Assembly (NCBI RefSeq): GCF_000759675.1
Contig: NZ_BAWM01000098.1
Coordinates: 285,554-349,553, forward strand
DNA from: Neobacillus niacini
Lineage (GTDB): Bacteria; Bacillota; Bacilli; Bacillales; Cytobacillaceae
Length of the DNA stretch: 64,000 nt
Direction of reading: 5' to 3'
Translations under genes and position numbers: made by a program
Notes under the pieces: generated by a model
What the model was told of the DNA's origin: nothing
The model's database searches: none
What the model saw: only the letters and a program-made list of their open reading frames with translations
Shown here: positions 8,674 through 18,224 of the stretch, piece after piece
How the letters are laid out: each line of letters begins with the position of its first letter
Numbering within the stretch: position 1 is the stretch's first letter

Positions 8674-10158
8674 ATGAAGGTAAAAAATGAGGACAAGGAA
8701 AATGGAGCAGGCTCAAATCAGAATTGGCTTGAACGATTATCTCAGTCAAATGATTTCGTTCGTGAGCATACTTCCTTAAGAGACGAGGAGCCTTTTTGGA
8801 TTTCATATTATCGCACCCTTATTTCATCAGACATTTTACATAAAGATGTTCTGCCCTATTTACATGAACAACTTCCACTAGAAGAATTAAAAAGTAGAAT
8901 CCCTGTTCAAGAGATTATTTTTACAAGGGATGCAGATGAAATCATCCAAAACATTTTGAATGGGTCCCTAGCTATTCAAAAGCATCAATATGATGACGAA
9001 TGTTTATTAATCAATATTGCGAACAGTAAATTTCGAGATGTCGGCATGGCAACTATGGAATCCTCGGCACTAGGACCGCAGGTTGGGTTTATTGAAGAAT
9101 TAGATACTAATATCAATCTAGTTCGAAAAAGACTGCCTGTTCCAGAACTGCTCGTAAAAGAAATGAAGGTTGGAGAGCTATCCAAAACAAGAGTAGCTGT
9201 ACTTTACATGGATGGTATTGCGGATCCTGAAAATGTAAACACGGTCATCCAAAGAATAAAAGATATTCAATATGATCATATTCAGGACAGTTCTTATATC
9301 GCGTCGATGATTGAAGACAATTCTAATTCTTTGTTTCCACAATCCATATCAACAGAAAGGGCTGACCGAGTTGCTGCTGGACTAACAGAAGGAAAAATAA
9401 TCATTGCAGCAGATGGTTCACCGAATCTTGTCATACTTCCCATTACCTTCATGGAATCTTTTATTGCAATGGAGGATTATAGTTATTCCTGGATCATTTC
9501 AAATTTCTTCCGTTTATTGCGACTTACGGCTATGTTTATTTCTACAATGATAAGTCCTATGTATGTAGCCATTATGACCTATCATTATGAATTGATCCCT
9601 GCACGTTTACTAGATACGCTTGTTGGCTCAAGGGCAGCTGTTCCTTTTGCCCCATTCTTAGAGGCTCTTTTTTTAGAATTAATGATTGAAATGGTAAAAG
9701 AGGCCGGAATCCGTCTGCCGCTTAAAATCGGACAATCCCTCGGTGTTGTAGGTGGTATTGTAATCGGGCAAGCTGTGGTGGAAGCCGGATTAACTAGCAA
9801 TGTATTGCTTATTTTAGTAGGACTCGGATCTTTAGCTTCCTACACCTCACCTGTGTATAAATTTAGTAATACGATTCGGTTTATCAAGTTTCCAGTCATT
9901 TTTCTTGCCCAATGGTTTGGTTTGCTGGGGGTTTTTTTAGCCTTCCTAATTACACAAATCCACTTACTCCGGTTAACGTCACTTGGGCGGCCTTATTTAA
10001 GCCAGTATCCAATACGGAATACTTCCTTTCAAGATTTATGGGTAAGGCTCCCTTTTTCCATGCAAAAAGAAAACCCAAAAACCTTGAGACCTCAAAAAAA
10101 GTGGAAATCAACAGGTAAAGGAAAAAAAACGGGGCCGACGAACGATTTTTATGAATAA
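8674..10158 (+). CDS. Spore germination receptor A subunit (GerA family)
   Basis: A 494-aa protein of the GerAA/GerBA/GerKA family. A long hydrophilic N-terminal domain (about 1-250) precedes several membrane helices (about 255-440, including SPMYVAIMTYHYELIP and GGIVIGQAVVEAGL) and a basic tail. It sits in the spore inner membrane and forms a nutrient receptor with the B and C subunits encoded directly downstream. The ATG follows a GAGGG site. Family members pair in A-B-C order, as here. The nutrient cannot be deduced. Confidence 0.93.
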   Translation: MKVKNEDKENGAGSNQNWLERLSQSNDFVREHTSLRDEEPFWISYYRTLISSDILHKDVLPYLHEQLPLEELKSRIPVQEIIFTRDADEIIQNILNGSLAIQKHQYDDECLLINIANSKFRDVGMATMESSALGPQVGFIEELDTNINLVRKRLPVPELLVKEMKVGELSKTRVAVLYMDGIADPENVNTVIQRIKDIQYDHIQDSSYIASMIEDNSNSLFPQSISTERADRVAAGLTEGKIIIAADGSPNLVILPITFMESFIAMEDYSYSWIISNFFRLLRLTAMFISTMISPMYVAIMTYHYELIPARLLDTLVGSRAAVPFAPFLEALFLELMIEMVKEAGIRLPLKIGQSLGVVGGIVIGQAVVEAGLTSNVLLILVGLGSLASYTSPVYKFSNTIRFIKFPVIFLAQWFGLLGVFLAFLITQIHLLRLTSLGRPYLSQYPIRNTSFQDLWVRLPFSMQKENPKTLRPQKKWKSTGKGKKTGPTNDFYE

Positions 10159-10179
10159 ATCGTAAAGGGGAAAAACAAT

Positions 10180-11262
10180 TTGCAAGCCAATATTAGACAT
10201 CAAGTTTCTCCCTATCTAGTCTTCTTTATCATTTACAATTCCCAGGTTGGTGTCGGCATTTTAAGTTTTCAAAGGACCATTGCCGCAAAAGCAGGATATG
10301 ATGCCTGGATTGGTGTATTAGCTGCTGGGTGTTTTGTACAAGCGTTTATTTGGGTGATGTACAAACTTTTAGGAAAAACCAATGGAGATATTATCGATGT
10401 TCATACTACTATTTTTGGAAATGTACTAGGTAAATTTCTTAGCTTCTTTATCATGATTTATTATTGGTTAGCAAGTGTTTCTGTTTTAATTGGGTTTATT
10501 GAGATCATTCAAGTATGGATGTTTCCTACCATGCCTGCATGGATTCTATCTACTTTAATTTTAATATCAGTGTATTATTGTGTTTCTGGAGGATTTCGGG
10601 TTATTGTCGGCATGTCTTTTTTATCGTTTATTTTTCCGCAAATTTTGCTAATCGTACTTTTTATTTTCCCGTTAAAAATTGCACACTTTTCAAATTTGCT
10701 GCCTATCATGAACCATTCCTTTATGGACATGGCGGACTCCATTAAAAGCTCGATGTATTCAATAGCGGGAACTGAGGCATTGTTGATGTTCTATCCATTT
10801 ATAAGAGATCCTAAAGCTTCAAAAAAATTCGCTCATTTAGGTGTTTTATTTACTACTATACTGTATACAATTTCTGCTATTGTTTCCTTTACCTTTTTTA
10901 GTGAAAATCAATTAAAAACGACAATTTGGCCTGAACTTTCTTTAACAAAAACAGTTACGCTGTCTTTCTTGGAGCGTTTTGAATACCTATATATATCCAT
11001 GTATTTGATTATCATTAGTGTTTTAATCTCACTTTTTTTATGGTGCTCCAGCAGAGGTTTAAAGAAAATTTTTAACAGGAAGCAAAAATATACATTACTC
11101 CTTCTTTGCCTCTTAAGTATTATCCTTTGTCATTTTAACGGTTCCTTCAAAGATATACTGAATAAATTTATCATTCAAATGAATTTATGGATATTTTACG
11201 GCTATATTCCCATACTCTTACTTGTTTTAACTTTTTTAATAAGGGGAAAGCAAAATGATTAA
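10180..11262 (+). CDS. Spore germination receptor B subunit (GerB/endospore permease)
   Basis: A 360-aa, roughly ten-helix protein of the amino acid/polyamine transporter fold (GerAB/GerBB family), the probable ligand-binding subunit. The opening HQVSPYLVFFIIYNSQVGVG is typical. The frame starts with TTG at 10180-10182, supported by AAAGGGG 8 bases upstream. It ends 8 bases inside the gerC gene, showing coupling. It acts with the A and C subunits in the spore inner membrane. Confidence 0.92.
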   Translation: MQANIRHQVSPYLVFFIIYNSQVGVGILSFQRTIAAKAGYDAWIGVLAAGCFVQAFIWVMYKLLGKTNGDIIDVHTTIFGNVLGKFLSFFIMIYYWLASVSVLIGFIEIIQVWMFPTMPAWILSTLILISVYYCVSGGFRVIVGMSFLSFIFPQILLIVLFIFPLKIAHFSNLLPIMNHSFMDMADSIKSSMYSIAGTEALLMFYPFIRDPKASKKFAHLGVLFTTILYTISAIVSFTFFSENQLKTTIWPELSLTKTVTLSFLERFEYLYISMYLIIISVLISLFLWCSSRGLKKIFNRKQKYTLLLLCLLSIILCHFNGSFKDILNKFIIQMNLWIFYGYIPILLLVLTFLIRGKQND

Positions 11263-12337
11263 TAGGTCAGCGTTTTGTTTGTTTCTAATTTTATTATTAT
11301 CAGGTTGCAGCTTTCTCCCTACCAACATTGTCAATGAAATCGATATGTCTCAAGGGGTAGGGTATGATCTGGCCGAAAAAAAGAACATAAAGGGAACAAT
11401 TGTATTTCCTATTTTTAAAAGAGACAAAACTTCTTCTACAGAAGTCAGAACAGCTATAGGGAAGTCCAGTAAAGAGATTCGTTCGATCTTAAATAACGAA
11501 ACTCGCTATCCATTGGTAAGTGGGCAGCTTCGCGTAGCTCTTTATAGCAAAAAAATTGCAAATAAAGGGATAACTGATTTTGTAGATACCTTACATCGTG
11601 ATCCTGCTATTGGGAGCCTTGTTCAATTGGCAATTGTTGATGGCGGTGCGAATGAATTATTCAAAATGAAGAAATATAAAAATGAGAATGTTTCAATTCA
11701 TGTCCGAGAATTGCTTGAGCAAAATATGAAAATGGGACTACTTCCTCAAACTAATTTGCAATCCTTTTTATTTCAATTATTTCAGATAGGACAGGATCCT
11801 TATTTACCTTTAATAAAAAATGAAAACGGTAACATTAGGATTACTGGCATGGCAATTTTTAAGGATGATCAATATGTTACATCTATTCCAATGAAAGATT
11901 TTTTTATTTTTAAAGCGCTAGTTGATAAAAACAGGACTGGATTACGCCAATTTATATTAGAACATCGTGATAAGATAGTTCTTGAAACTCTCTATTCAAA
12001 TGCAAAGTATAAAGTAAAAATTGTACACGGTAAACCAGAATTTACGATTAATCTAAAAATGAAAACAAGACTTCATGAGTTCGCTCCGTCAGAGAAACAA
12101 AGGAAGGCTTTTGATAAAAAAAGGTATCAAAAACAGGTTGAACAGGAATTAGAAATAAACGCCATAAATATCGTCAACCAATTTAAGGAGCATAAAGTTG
12201 ACCCTTTAGGTTTAGGAGCAAAATATAAAGAACATTATCGCGGATTTAATGAAAAACAATGGAAAATGTATTATCCAAACGTAAAAGTCACTGTAAATGC
12301 AGATGTAGAAATCCTGCAAACAGGAACTATTGATTAA
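11255..12337 (+). CDS. Spore germination receptor C lipoprotein (Ger(x)C family)
   Basis: A 360-aa lipoprotein with signal peptide and lipobox LSGC (Cys near 18), then the GerC fold; early signature IDMSQGVGYDLAEKK. It completes the A-B-C receptor. Diacylglyceryl modification of this subunit is needed for receptor function in Bacillus. It overlaps the B gene by 8 bases. No clear terminator follows on the plus strand. Confidence 0.92.
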   Translation: MINRSAFCLFLILLLSGCSFLPTNIVNEIDMSQGVGYDLAEKKNIKGTIVFPIFKRDKTSSTEVRTAIGKSSKEIRSILNNETRYPLVSGQLRVALYSKKIANKGITDFVDTLHRDPAIGSLVQLAIVDGGANELFKMKKYKNENVSIHVRELLEQNMKMGLLPQTNLQSFLFQLFQIGQDPYLPLIKNENGNIRITGMAIFKDDQYVTSIPMKDFFIFKALVDKNRTGLRQFILEHRDKIVLETLYSNAKYKVKIVHGKPEFTINLKMKTRLHEFAPSEKQRKAFDKKRYQKQVEQELEINAINIVNQFKEHKVDPLGLGAKYKEHYRGFNEKQWKMYYPNVKVTVNADVEILQTGTID

Positions 12338-12495
12338 CAAACTAATAGAAATAACCCATACATCGAGGTCTGTTTTTCTTGTATCTTGATGTGTCCTCAA
12401 GTATTGATAAAACAAGCTTTCCTGCTTCCAAGTGATTTCTTGTGATTTGTAATTTTAAAAATTTGGGCACCAAGCAAGGGACCCTCCCTCACGCA
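12338..12495. other. Intergenic region between convergent gerC and GT-C genes
   Basis: No ORF, RNA motif or plus-strand terminator was recognised here. The only structure is the minus-strand terminator just to the right (12496-12529). Confidence 0.4.
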
Positions 12496-12529
12496 GAAAA
12501 AGTCCCCACTCCATTATTGGATGTGGGGA
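12496..12529 (-). terminator. Terminator after the GT-C gene
   Basis: The stem CCCCAC-TCCA / TGGA-T-GTGGGG with one bulge is followed on the minus strand by CTTTTTC. It is about 135 bases after the stop codon of the gene at 12665. Confidence 0.7.
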
Positions 12530-12664
12530 GTGCTGTCTTATTTACTTTCATTCTATAAATATTACCACCTATGGAAAGTGTAGCCTCTCAATAACCAATT
12601 ATTATCACTATAGCATGTTCGTTATCATCCCAAATAAGGACCATATCCTATTACAATTTTTATA

Positions 12665-14113
12665 TTATTGAATCCATTCATACAATGCAATATCATGATA
12701 AACAGGGTCATAAATAGGATTGGATTGAAACGTTTTTACTTTTTTTATTTTACCTGAAAGATCAGTTCCTTGACTCTTAAAACCTTCAATGACTTTATTC
12801 GTTAAATAAATTTGATTGTTCTTATAATAAGTAATATCGTGTGCAAATACTTCGTATGTCATAATCCTTTTATGAGGAATAGGAGCGTTCAAGTATTCCA
12901 AAACCCTTGTTTCTTCCCATGTATAAAGAATTGAGTTTTTATCCATTTTTTGTGTATATTCTGCTAACTGGTAGGTTGCTGGCCGCTGGGTAGCTTGTTC
13001 CTTAATCATGTGAACAGATTGTATTGAATTAGAAAAGAGCAAGACCGAACAAATAACCGTTATTATGGGATTAGGCAGCTTCTTTAAAACTGTAACCAAT
13101 AGAATAAACAAAATAAACAAGATAACTGGAACAATATGCCGAGGTTTGTCTACATTTTGTGCAAATAACGCCCAGATAAAATAACTTATAGCCATGATAT
13201 AAGGTAACGCAAGATTTTTTATACTCCACTTAAAATGAAATAAACTCAACAGCCCAAATACAATCATGATGAAAGCTATAATAATAGATAGCGATGAGAG
13301 TCCATGCCAAAAAAGATTATTGAATAATAATAGAAAAATCCTCTCCATTACCGATTGATTGCTTGAAACTGCCGTATTCCCCCAATCACTGAAATGGCCG
13401 CTCGTGAAAGCAAGAGAGAGTTTTAGAAACCCCTGAATACTTCCTTCAGAAACAACAAGGCCGGCAACCCATATAAGCTGTAATAACATAGCAAACAAGA
13501 TTCGTATACTCAACTGATTAGGTGTATACTCCTTTTTCTTCCACTTTACCCAGAACAAATATATAAGTCCGACTCCAAAAGGTAAATAAGACAAACGAAT
13601 TCCAAGTAATATACTGAACAAAACAAGTGGCAGCCAATCCCCCTTACGTCCTTCCTGCCGAACCGCTCTTTGGATGCTCCAGAAATACCACCATAACGCG
13701 GCTAAGCCGGCGCCTTCTGACATTGGCTGGTTAACTGTAATAAGCACATAGGAGGAGGAATAAATAATCGCAGTAATTAAGAAACTGAATGGCTTTGAAA
13801 CATACCATCTTGCCAGATTATAGATTGGGAAGATCGCACTAAAATAAAAAAGAATATTAAATAGCGTTAATGAAGCCGTTTTATCCTCAATGAATTGATG
13901 AATAAATAAACCACCAAGAATAAAGTAAGGGTAGCCAGGAAAATGCGGCTGCATTGCCATAATATCGAATCGTTCAAGAGCAAGCGAATAATCCACCTGA
14001 TCCCATGTAGCTGCGTAGGAATTAATATGCCTTAATTGGTACAAAAACAATACCAACAAGACTGTCATACTTGAAAAAACAAGAATTCTTCTATGTAAAC
14101 CTTTCTTTTCCAT
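12665..14113 (-). CDS. Polytopic membrane protein, GT-C glycosyltransferase-like
   Basis: A 482-aa protein with about ten membrane helices. An N-terminal extracytoplasmic loop carries acidic residues in TWDQVDYSLALERFD, as in ArnT/PMT-type GT-C enzymes that use polyprenyl-phosphate sugars. A final 90-residue hydrophilic domain lies outside. I infer sugar transfer to an envelope lipid or polymer, with the GT2 enzyme at 16 kb as a possible donor-maker; no substrate is visible. It follows the FTR1 gene after a terminator and has its own start with a moderate site. It could also be an uncharacterised membrane protein of the same fold. Confidence 0.6.
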   Translation of the reverse strand: MEKKGLHRRILVFSSMTVLLVLFLYQLRHINSYAATWDQVDYSLALERFDIMAMQPHFPGYPYFILGGLFIHQFIEDKTASLTLFNILFYFSAIFPIYNLARWYVSKPFSFLITAIIYSSSYVLITVNQPMSEGAGLAALWWYFWSIQRAVRQEGRKGDWLPLVLFSILLGIRLSYLPFGVGLIYLFWVKWKKKEYTPNQLSIRILFAMLLQLIWVAGLVVSEGSIQGFLKLSLAFTSGHFSDWGNTAVSSNQSVMERIFLLLFNNLFWHGLSSLSIIIAFIMIVFGLLSLFHFKWSIKNLALPYIMAISYFIWALFAQNVDKPRHIVPVILFILFILLVTVLKKLPNPIITVICSVLLFSNSIQSVHMIKEQATQRPATYQLAEYTQKMDKNSILYTWEETRVLEYLNAPIPHKRIMTYEVFAHDITYYKNNQIYLTNKVIEGFKSQGTDLSGKIKKVKTFQSNPIYDPVYHDIALYEWIQ

Positions 14114-14150
14114 TTGACCACCTTTTTAAAAAAAATATTAAATAGTAAGA

Positions 14151-14184
14151 AAAAAGTACAAGGGAATAAATTCCTTGTACTTTT
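14151..14184 (-). terminator. Terminator of the FTR1 iron-uptake unit
   Basis: A perfect stem (AAGTACAAGG / CCTTGTACTT), 11-base loop region, then TTTTTTC on the minus strand, just after the FTR1 stop codon. Confidence 0.88.
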
Positions 14185-14195
14185 CATTAACAGGC

Positions 14196-15122
14196 TTAAC
14201 TTTCTTGATTGCTTATGGCAGTTTCTAAACCTTTTGCCTCTTTTTTACGGCTTGTTTTTTTATCGTCAGATTGGTAAGTAGTCATTAAATAGATTCCGGC
14301 AAAATAACCAAGATATGCTATCACTTCTTCGATGGATGGCATCGATGAGTACCCAAACAATGCTTTTAAAAAGATTCCAAAATCCCCTGACAATAACGGT
14401 GCCGTCCCATGATCACGTAAATAATGATCATAATCAATCGGATGCTCCGGTAGGAACCATGTTAAATCGTATAGATGTGGGATGATACTTCCGATAATTT
14501 CTAAATCTTGCAACATGGAGATAGCCTGAACCAATAACCCGGCAGCGATTAAAATGATAAACACCCCTGTGACTTTAAAAAACGTCTTAAGTGATACCTT
14601 CATTGTGCCTTTAAAGAATAGGTAAGAGACAACAACGGCGATGATGACACCTGTAATGGCACCCCATCCTTGCATTGCGGCTCCAATATTCCCCCCCGTA
14701 ATTGCTGCAAAGAAAAAGACGGTTTCAATCCCTTCCCTAAGTACAACTAAGAAAGAATGTATAACCATTCCAACTACATTTCCTGTTGAAATGAACTTAC
14801 TCATTTTGTCTTCCGATTTTCCTTTTAAGTCTCTGCTATGGCTCGCCATCCAAAATACCATTTGCGTTAAAAGGAGAGCGGAAATAATCATTATACCTAC
14901 CTTTAAATACATTTCGCTGACCATGGCCGCAAAGCCTGTGAACACAAGCTGAAATAACATGGCTGCTCCGATACTTGCCAAAACCGCAAGACCTGCACCC
15001 AACCAAACATATTTTGTATACTTCTTGTTATCCGTTCTTTTCAAGTATGTTGTGATTATACCTACAATCAGCAATGCTTCAAGTACCTCACGAAATGTAA
15101 TTAACAGAGCCTGAATCTCCAT
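14196..15122 (-). CDS. FTR1-family high-affinity iron permease
   Basis: A 308-aa, seven-helix membrane protein with both family REXXE iron-binding motifs: REVLE near residue 11 and REGIE near 129. FTR1/EfeU proteins import iron coupled to an oxidase or an extracytoplasmic partner. Here the gene follows a membrane-anchored accessory gene and a Fur-box promoter. No DyP peroxidase (EfeB) or M75 imelysin (EfeO) gene is nearby, unlike the standard efeUOB operon. GAGAGGTG precedes the ATG. Expression should rise in iron starvation. Confidence 0.9.
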   Translation of the reverse strand: MEIQALLITFREVLEALLIVGIITTYLKRTDNKKYTKYVWLGAGLAVLASIGAAMLFQLVFTGFAAMVSEMYLKVGIMIISALLLTQMVFWMASHSRDLKGKSEDKMSKFISTGNVVGMVIHSFLVVLREGIETVFFFAAITGGNIGAAMQGWGAITGVIIAVVVSYLFFKGTMKVSLKTFFKVTGVFIILIAAGLLVQAISMLQDLEIIGSIIPHLYDLTWFLPEHPIDYDHYLRDHGTAPLLSGDFGIFLKALFGYSSMPSIEEVIAYLGYFAGIYLMTTYQSDDKKTSRKKEAKGLETAISNQES

Positions 15123-15154
15123 TTAAATTTTCACCTCTCCCAGTTGAGAACAAC

Positions 15155-15913
15155 TTATTTCTTAGGTCTTCTTTTTCGTCTTGCCATTAAAACAACAGCA
15201 ATAATAACGACCACGATGATGATTAATGGAATCCAATTTCGAAGATTGGATAGATCCGTCCAATCTTTATTCTCTTTTTCTGTTTCTGTGGCACTTTCAG
15301 AAAAATGTCCAACTTCTAAACTTTTAATGTTAAATTCGGTTTGAAGCTTTGAAAGAATCACTTCTTTAATTTCCTTAAATGTTTCAAATTCGGCTTCCTT
15401 TTGCCCCACACCAAAAAGTCCTGGATTTCCTAAAGATTCTAATGCCTTATCAAATTCTGCTTTGATTTCTTTATCAAAATCTGGGTTCTTTGCTTCTATT
15501 TTAGGGGACAGTGCTTCGTAAGTAGCAAACCCCTTTGCCAACAATCGTTTACTCGTATCAAACTCGGAGAAATTCTTTTCGACATTTTCCAAACGCCTGG
15601 CAATATTTAATATGAGAAGTTCATCCAGATTTTTAATCGTTTGTTCTTTATCTTTATCCTCTATATTTTGGATAATTATTTTTGATGGATCCGGGCCCAT
15701 ATGCATGTCGACTTCTTCTTTTACGGTTTCGTAATGTTTTCGTGCCGTACTGAAGTCTGGAGGATTTTTATCTAATTCAATCACCATGTTTTTATAGACT
15801 TCTGCCAAGTCTTCCTTATTTGGATCACCATATGTATAAGCATTAGCTGTTATGGAAAACACATTGCTAAAAAGTAAAAAGACAGTTAAAGCTAAAAGTA
15901 TTTGCTTTTTCAT
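15155..15913 (-). CDS. Secreted, C-terminally anchored helical accessory protein of the FTR1 system
   Basis: A 252-aa protein: signal peptide (about 1-25, ending near ANA), a helical, charged exterior domain (about 28-210), and a C-terminal helix (WIPLIIIVVVIIAVVLM) with a basic stop-transfer tail, so it is exposed outside and anchored. AGGAGGAATAGT supports the ATG at 15911-15913; the longer frame would start inside the Fur box. It is the first gene of the Fur-controlled unit, 32 bases before FTR1. Its helical segments resemble parts of the Fur-controlled lipoprotein at 20.2 kb. I infer an iron-delivery or oxidation partner for FTR1; the family itself I do not recognise. Confidence 0.75.
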   Translation of the reverse strand: MKKQILLALTVFLLFSNVFSITANAYTYGDPNKEDLAEVYKNMVIELDKNPPDFSTARKHYETVKEEVDMHMGPDPSKIIIQNIEDKDKEQTIKNLDELLILNIARRLENVEKNFSEFDTSKRLLAKGFATYEALSPKIEAKNPDFDKEIKAEFDKALESLGNPGLFGVGQKEAEFETFKEIKEVILSKLQTEFNIKSLEVGHFSESATETEKENKDWTDLSNLRNWIPLIIIVVVIIAVVLMARRKRRPKK

Positions 15914-15932
15914 ACTATTCCTCCTATCATCA

Positions 15933-15961
15933 ATGATAATGATTATCATTATTAATGTCAA
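15933..15961 (-). promoter_or_regulatory. Sigma-A promoter with overlapping Fur box (FTR1 unit)
   Basis: Minus strand TTGACA (15956-15961), 17 bp, TATCAT (15933-15938). The Fur box GATAATGATTATCATTATT at 15935-15953 matches 18 of 19 consensus positions and covers the -10 and spacer, so Fur-Fe would block polymerase. Confidence 0.92.
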
Positions 15962-15963
15962 TA

Positions 15964-16761
15964 TTATTTTGCGATGAGAAAACCTTTTGTATCCCTATTT
16001 TCACTCAAATCTATCTTCTGGAACGATTCCAAATTACATACTTTCGTTTGAATGTCAATTTTTTCAACGTTTCGATTCCATTCCTTCCAAATTGCAGGCA
16101 GTACTGAAGACATATATCCGCTAAACGTGATAAATGACGTTCCAGTTGAACGGACATGATAAGGAATCGGTACTTCCTTTACCCGAAACCCTTTTCTAAC
16201 AAGATTTAACGTGAGAACTTGCGCGTAATTATAGTCATGAATAATTTCAGCATGCTGAAGTGCCTGTCTTGTAAAAGCCCTCATCCCAGACTGCCCGTCA
16301 TAAATCCATCTCCTCAATAACAAGCTCTGAAGAAAGGTAAAACAATAATTTCCTAAACGTCGATGGAGTTTCATTCCCTTTATGTTACCCAAAAAGCGGG
16401 ATCCCATTGTATAATCTGCATTACCCTCAAAAATGGGCTTTAACAAATTAGGAATGTGATCGGCAGGGTATTCACCATCAGCGTCAATCATCACCCCAAT
16501 ATCTGCACCTCTTTCAAAGCACTCACGTAGCCCTGCACGAACCGCTGCACCAAGTCCCTGGTTGTTCGGGAAACTGACAATATAGTCTGCTCCTGCATTG
16601 TTTGAAACTTCAACAGTTCGATCTCTGGACCCGTCATTAATGACCAAAACTTCCACATCTACTTTGTCATGAAAGTATCTCGGAATATTCCTAATAACGT
16701 TTCCGATAGATTCCTCCTCATTATAGGCTGGTAAAAACACAATGACTTTAATTTTATCCAT
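15964..16761 (-). CDS. Family 2 glycosyltransferase (polyprenyl-phosphate sugar synthase-like)
   Basis: A 265-aa GT-A enzyme of the DPM1/DolP-mannosyltransferase-like type: nucleotide-sugar site VFLPAYNEEESIG (near 9), the acidic motif MIDADGEYPADHI (DXD equivalent, near 95), and a QSGMRAFTRQAL acceptor segment. No membrane helix is evident, so it acts at the cytoplasmic face. Such enzymes transfer a sugar to a polyprenyl phosphate or diacylglycerol. Its start lies 3 bases from the stop of the phosphodiesterase gene, within the same operon. The downstream Fur promoter begins right after its stop codon. Confidence 0.85.
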   Translation of the reverse strand: MDKIKVIVFLPAYNEEESIGNVIRNIPRYFHDKVDVEVLVINDGSRDRTVEVSNNAGADYIVSFPNNQGLGAAVRAGLRECFERGADIGVMIDADGEYPADHIPNLLKPIFEGNADYTMGSRFLGNIKGMKLHRRLGNYCFTFLQSLLLRRWIYDGQSGMRAFTRQALQHAEIIHDYNYAQVLTLNLVRKGFRVKEVPIPYHVRSTGTSFITFSGYMSSVLPAIWKEWNRNVEKIDIQTKVCNLESFQKIDLSENRDTKGFLIAK

Positions 16762-16763
16762 TT

Positions 16764-18224
16764 TTAAATCTCATCCTTCTGTTCAATTGCATCTAATAAG
16801 ACCTTGCCTCTGCTATGACTAGGAAAAGGCGCACCCAGCAAATGGGCTAGTGTAGGAGCTAAAGAGACAAGACTTTGTTTTTCCTCCACTTTCTTTCCTT
16901 TGGCAATATTCGGTCCGTGGATAAAAAATGGAACAAATCTTTCACCTTCATCTAAATGGCCATGACCGCCAATCCCGTCAGCCTGCCCATGATCTGCACA
17001 AATGAAAAGCGTTGTATTGTCCATTTTGCCCTCTGCTGTGAGCCAGTCGACAAAGTCTTTAACGAGACGGTCTGCTTCATTAATTTTTTGCAGGTATTCA
17101 TCATAGAGTACACCTCTGCTATGACCAGTTTGGTCCGTTGCAATCATTTGCACGATAAACAAATCTGGATCCTGTTCCTTCATAATTTTCTTTGCCCGCT
17201 CCATAATAGTAGAATCTACCTTGTCGTTATGCATAACTGCCGTAAAGGTTTCAACATCGCTCCCCATCGAATCAACCAGATGAGCGCATCCGAAAAGCCT
17301 TCCTTTTTTGCCAACCTTCCTTAAGGAATCGAAAATACTCTCCACCTTAATTCCTAACTTCCAAACCATATTGGAGTGAATTCCATGTTCCATAGGATAC
17401 GTTCCTGTAAACATGGAAGAAAAACAGACAACGGTTCTCGCTGGATAGACGGTTTCCATGTTCGTATACTCTGTTCCGTTATCTTTTAAATAATCAAGGA
17501 ATGGCGTATCCGCTTCATAAAAGCGTTCTTTTCTCATCCCGTCAATAACGATAACAATGGCTTTATCAGATATGCTATTCTCTGGCTGCGGAAAATAATC
17601 CCTTGTATAACCGTTATACATTTTAGGTTTCCAATCGAATAAATTACGATGAAGAATATAAGCAAAGATAAGAACAAAAATAAAAAAGATTAAATACAGT
17701 AACAAATTTATCGGATCTCCCGATGTTATTTTTCCAAAGAAGAATTCCCAAAGGGTTAACACCAATAAAAACTTAGGAATTTGTTCTTGAGCGTTTCCGC
17801 TTGTGGAATCGCTATTTTTTAACACTAGCTTCCAGAAACGGGTAAAGTTTAACCATGAAGTGCCGATTCTTAAATGGTAATAAAGCGTACCCCAAAAGAA
17901 AACAGTAAAAAAGAAATAAAGCCCTATTGAAAAGAATAATAGACCAATATTTGTATCATTCCAAATGATTAAATAGACTACAAAAGGAATCCAAAGATAA
18001 TTTCTTAAAAATAGTGGAAAATCAAATAGAAAATAAAGGACCAAAACAGGGATCACATACAAAAAAGATTGAAATAAAGCCAAGGCCGTAACCCAATCAG
18101 TTAAAGCTTCGATGTGGAATAACAGCATCGTTCCGACGACAAAGATCGGTGTAAAAGGTTTCCCCTCATTTAATAAATTCCAGCAACGTGCAGCAACTTT
18201 TTCAAATTTAGATGCACTTTTCAT
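16764..18224 (-). CDS. Membrane-anchored alkaline-phosphatase-superfamily phosphodiesterase
   Basis: A 486-aa protein: several N-terminal membrane helices (about 25-190) followed by a catalytic domain of the nucleotide pyrophosphatase/phosphodiesterase type. Metal and nucleophile residues are visible in IVIDGMRKE, YPARTVVCFSSM (Thr nucleophile), DQTGHSRG, CADHGQ and GGHGHL. It probably hydrolyses a phosphodiester or transfers a phospho-group on a lipid-linked or cell-wall substrate. The ATG at 18222-18224 overlaps the upstream stop (ATGA) with GAGGAGTGAGG before it; a TTG 30 bases earlier is less likely. It is co-transcribed with the flippase-like gene and the GT2. Confidence 0.8.
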   Translation of the reverse strand: MKSASKFEKVAARCWNLLNEGKPFTPIFVVGTMLLFHIEALTDWVTALALFQSFLYVIPVLVLYFLFDFPLFLRNYLWIPFVVYLIIWNDTNIGLLFFSIGLYFFFTVFFWGTLYYHLRIGTSWLNFTRFWKLVLKNSDSTSGNAQEQIPKFLLVLTLWEFFFGKITSGDPINLLLYLIFFIFVLIFAYILHRNLFDWKPKMYNGYTRDYFPQPENSISDKAIVIVIDGMRKERFYEADTPFLDYLKDNGTEYTNMETVYPARTVVCFSSMFTGTYPMEHGIHSNMVWKLGIKVESIFDSLRKVGKKGRLFGCAHLVDSMGSDVETFTAVMHNDKVDSTIMERAKKIMKEQDPDLFIVQMIATDQTGHSRGVLYDEYLQKINEADRLVKDFVDWLTAEGKMDNTTLFICADHGQADGIGGHGHLDEGERFVPFFIHGPNIAKGKKVEEKQSLVSLAPTLAHLLGAPFPSHSRGKVLLDAIEQKDEI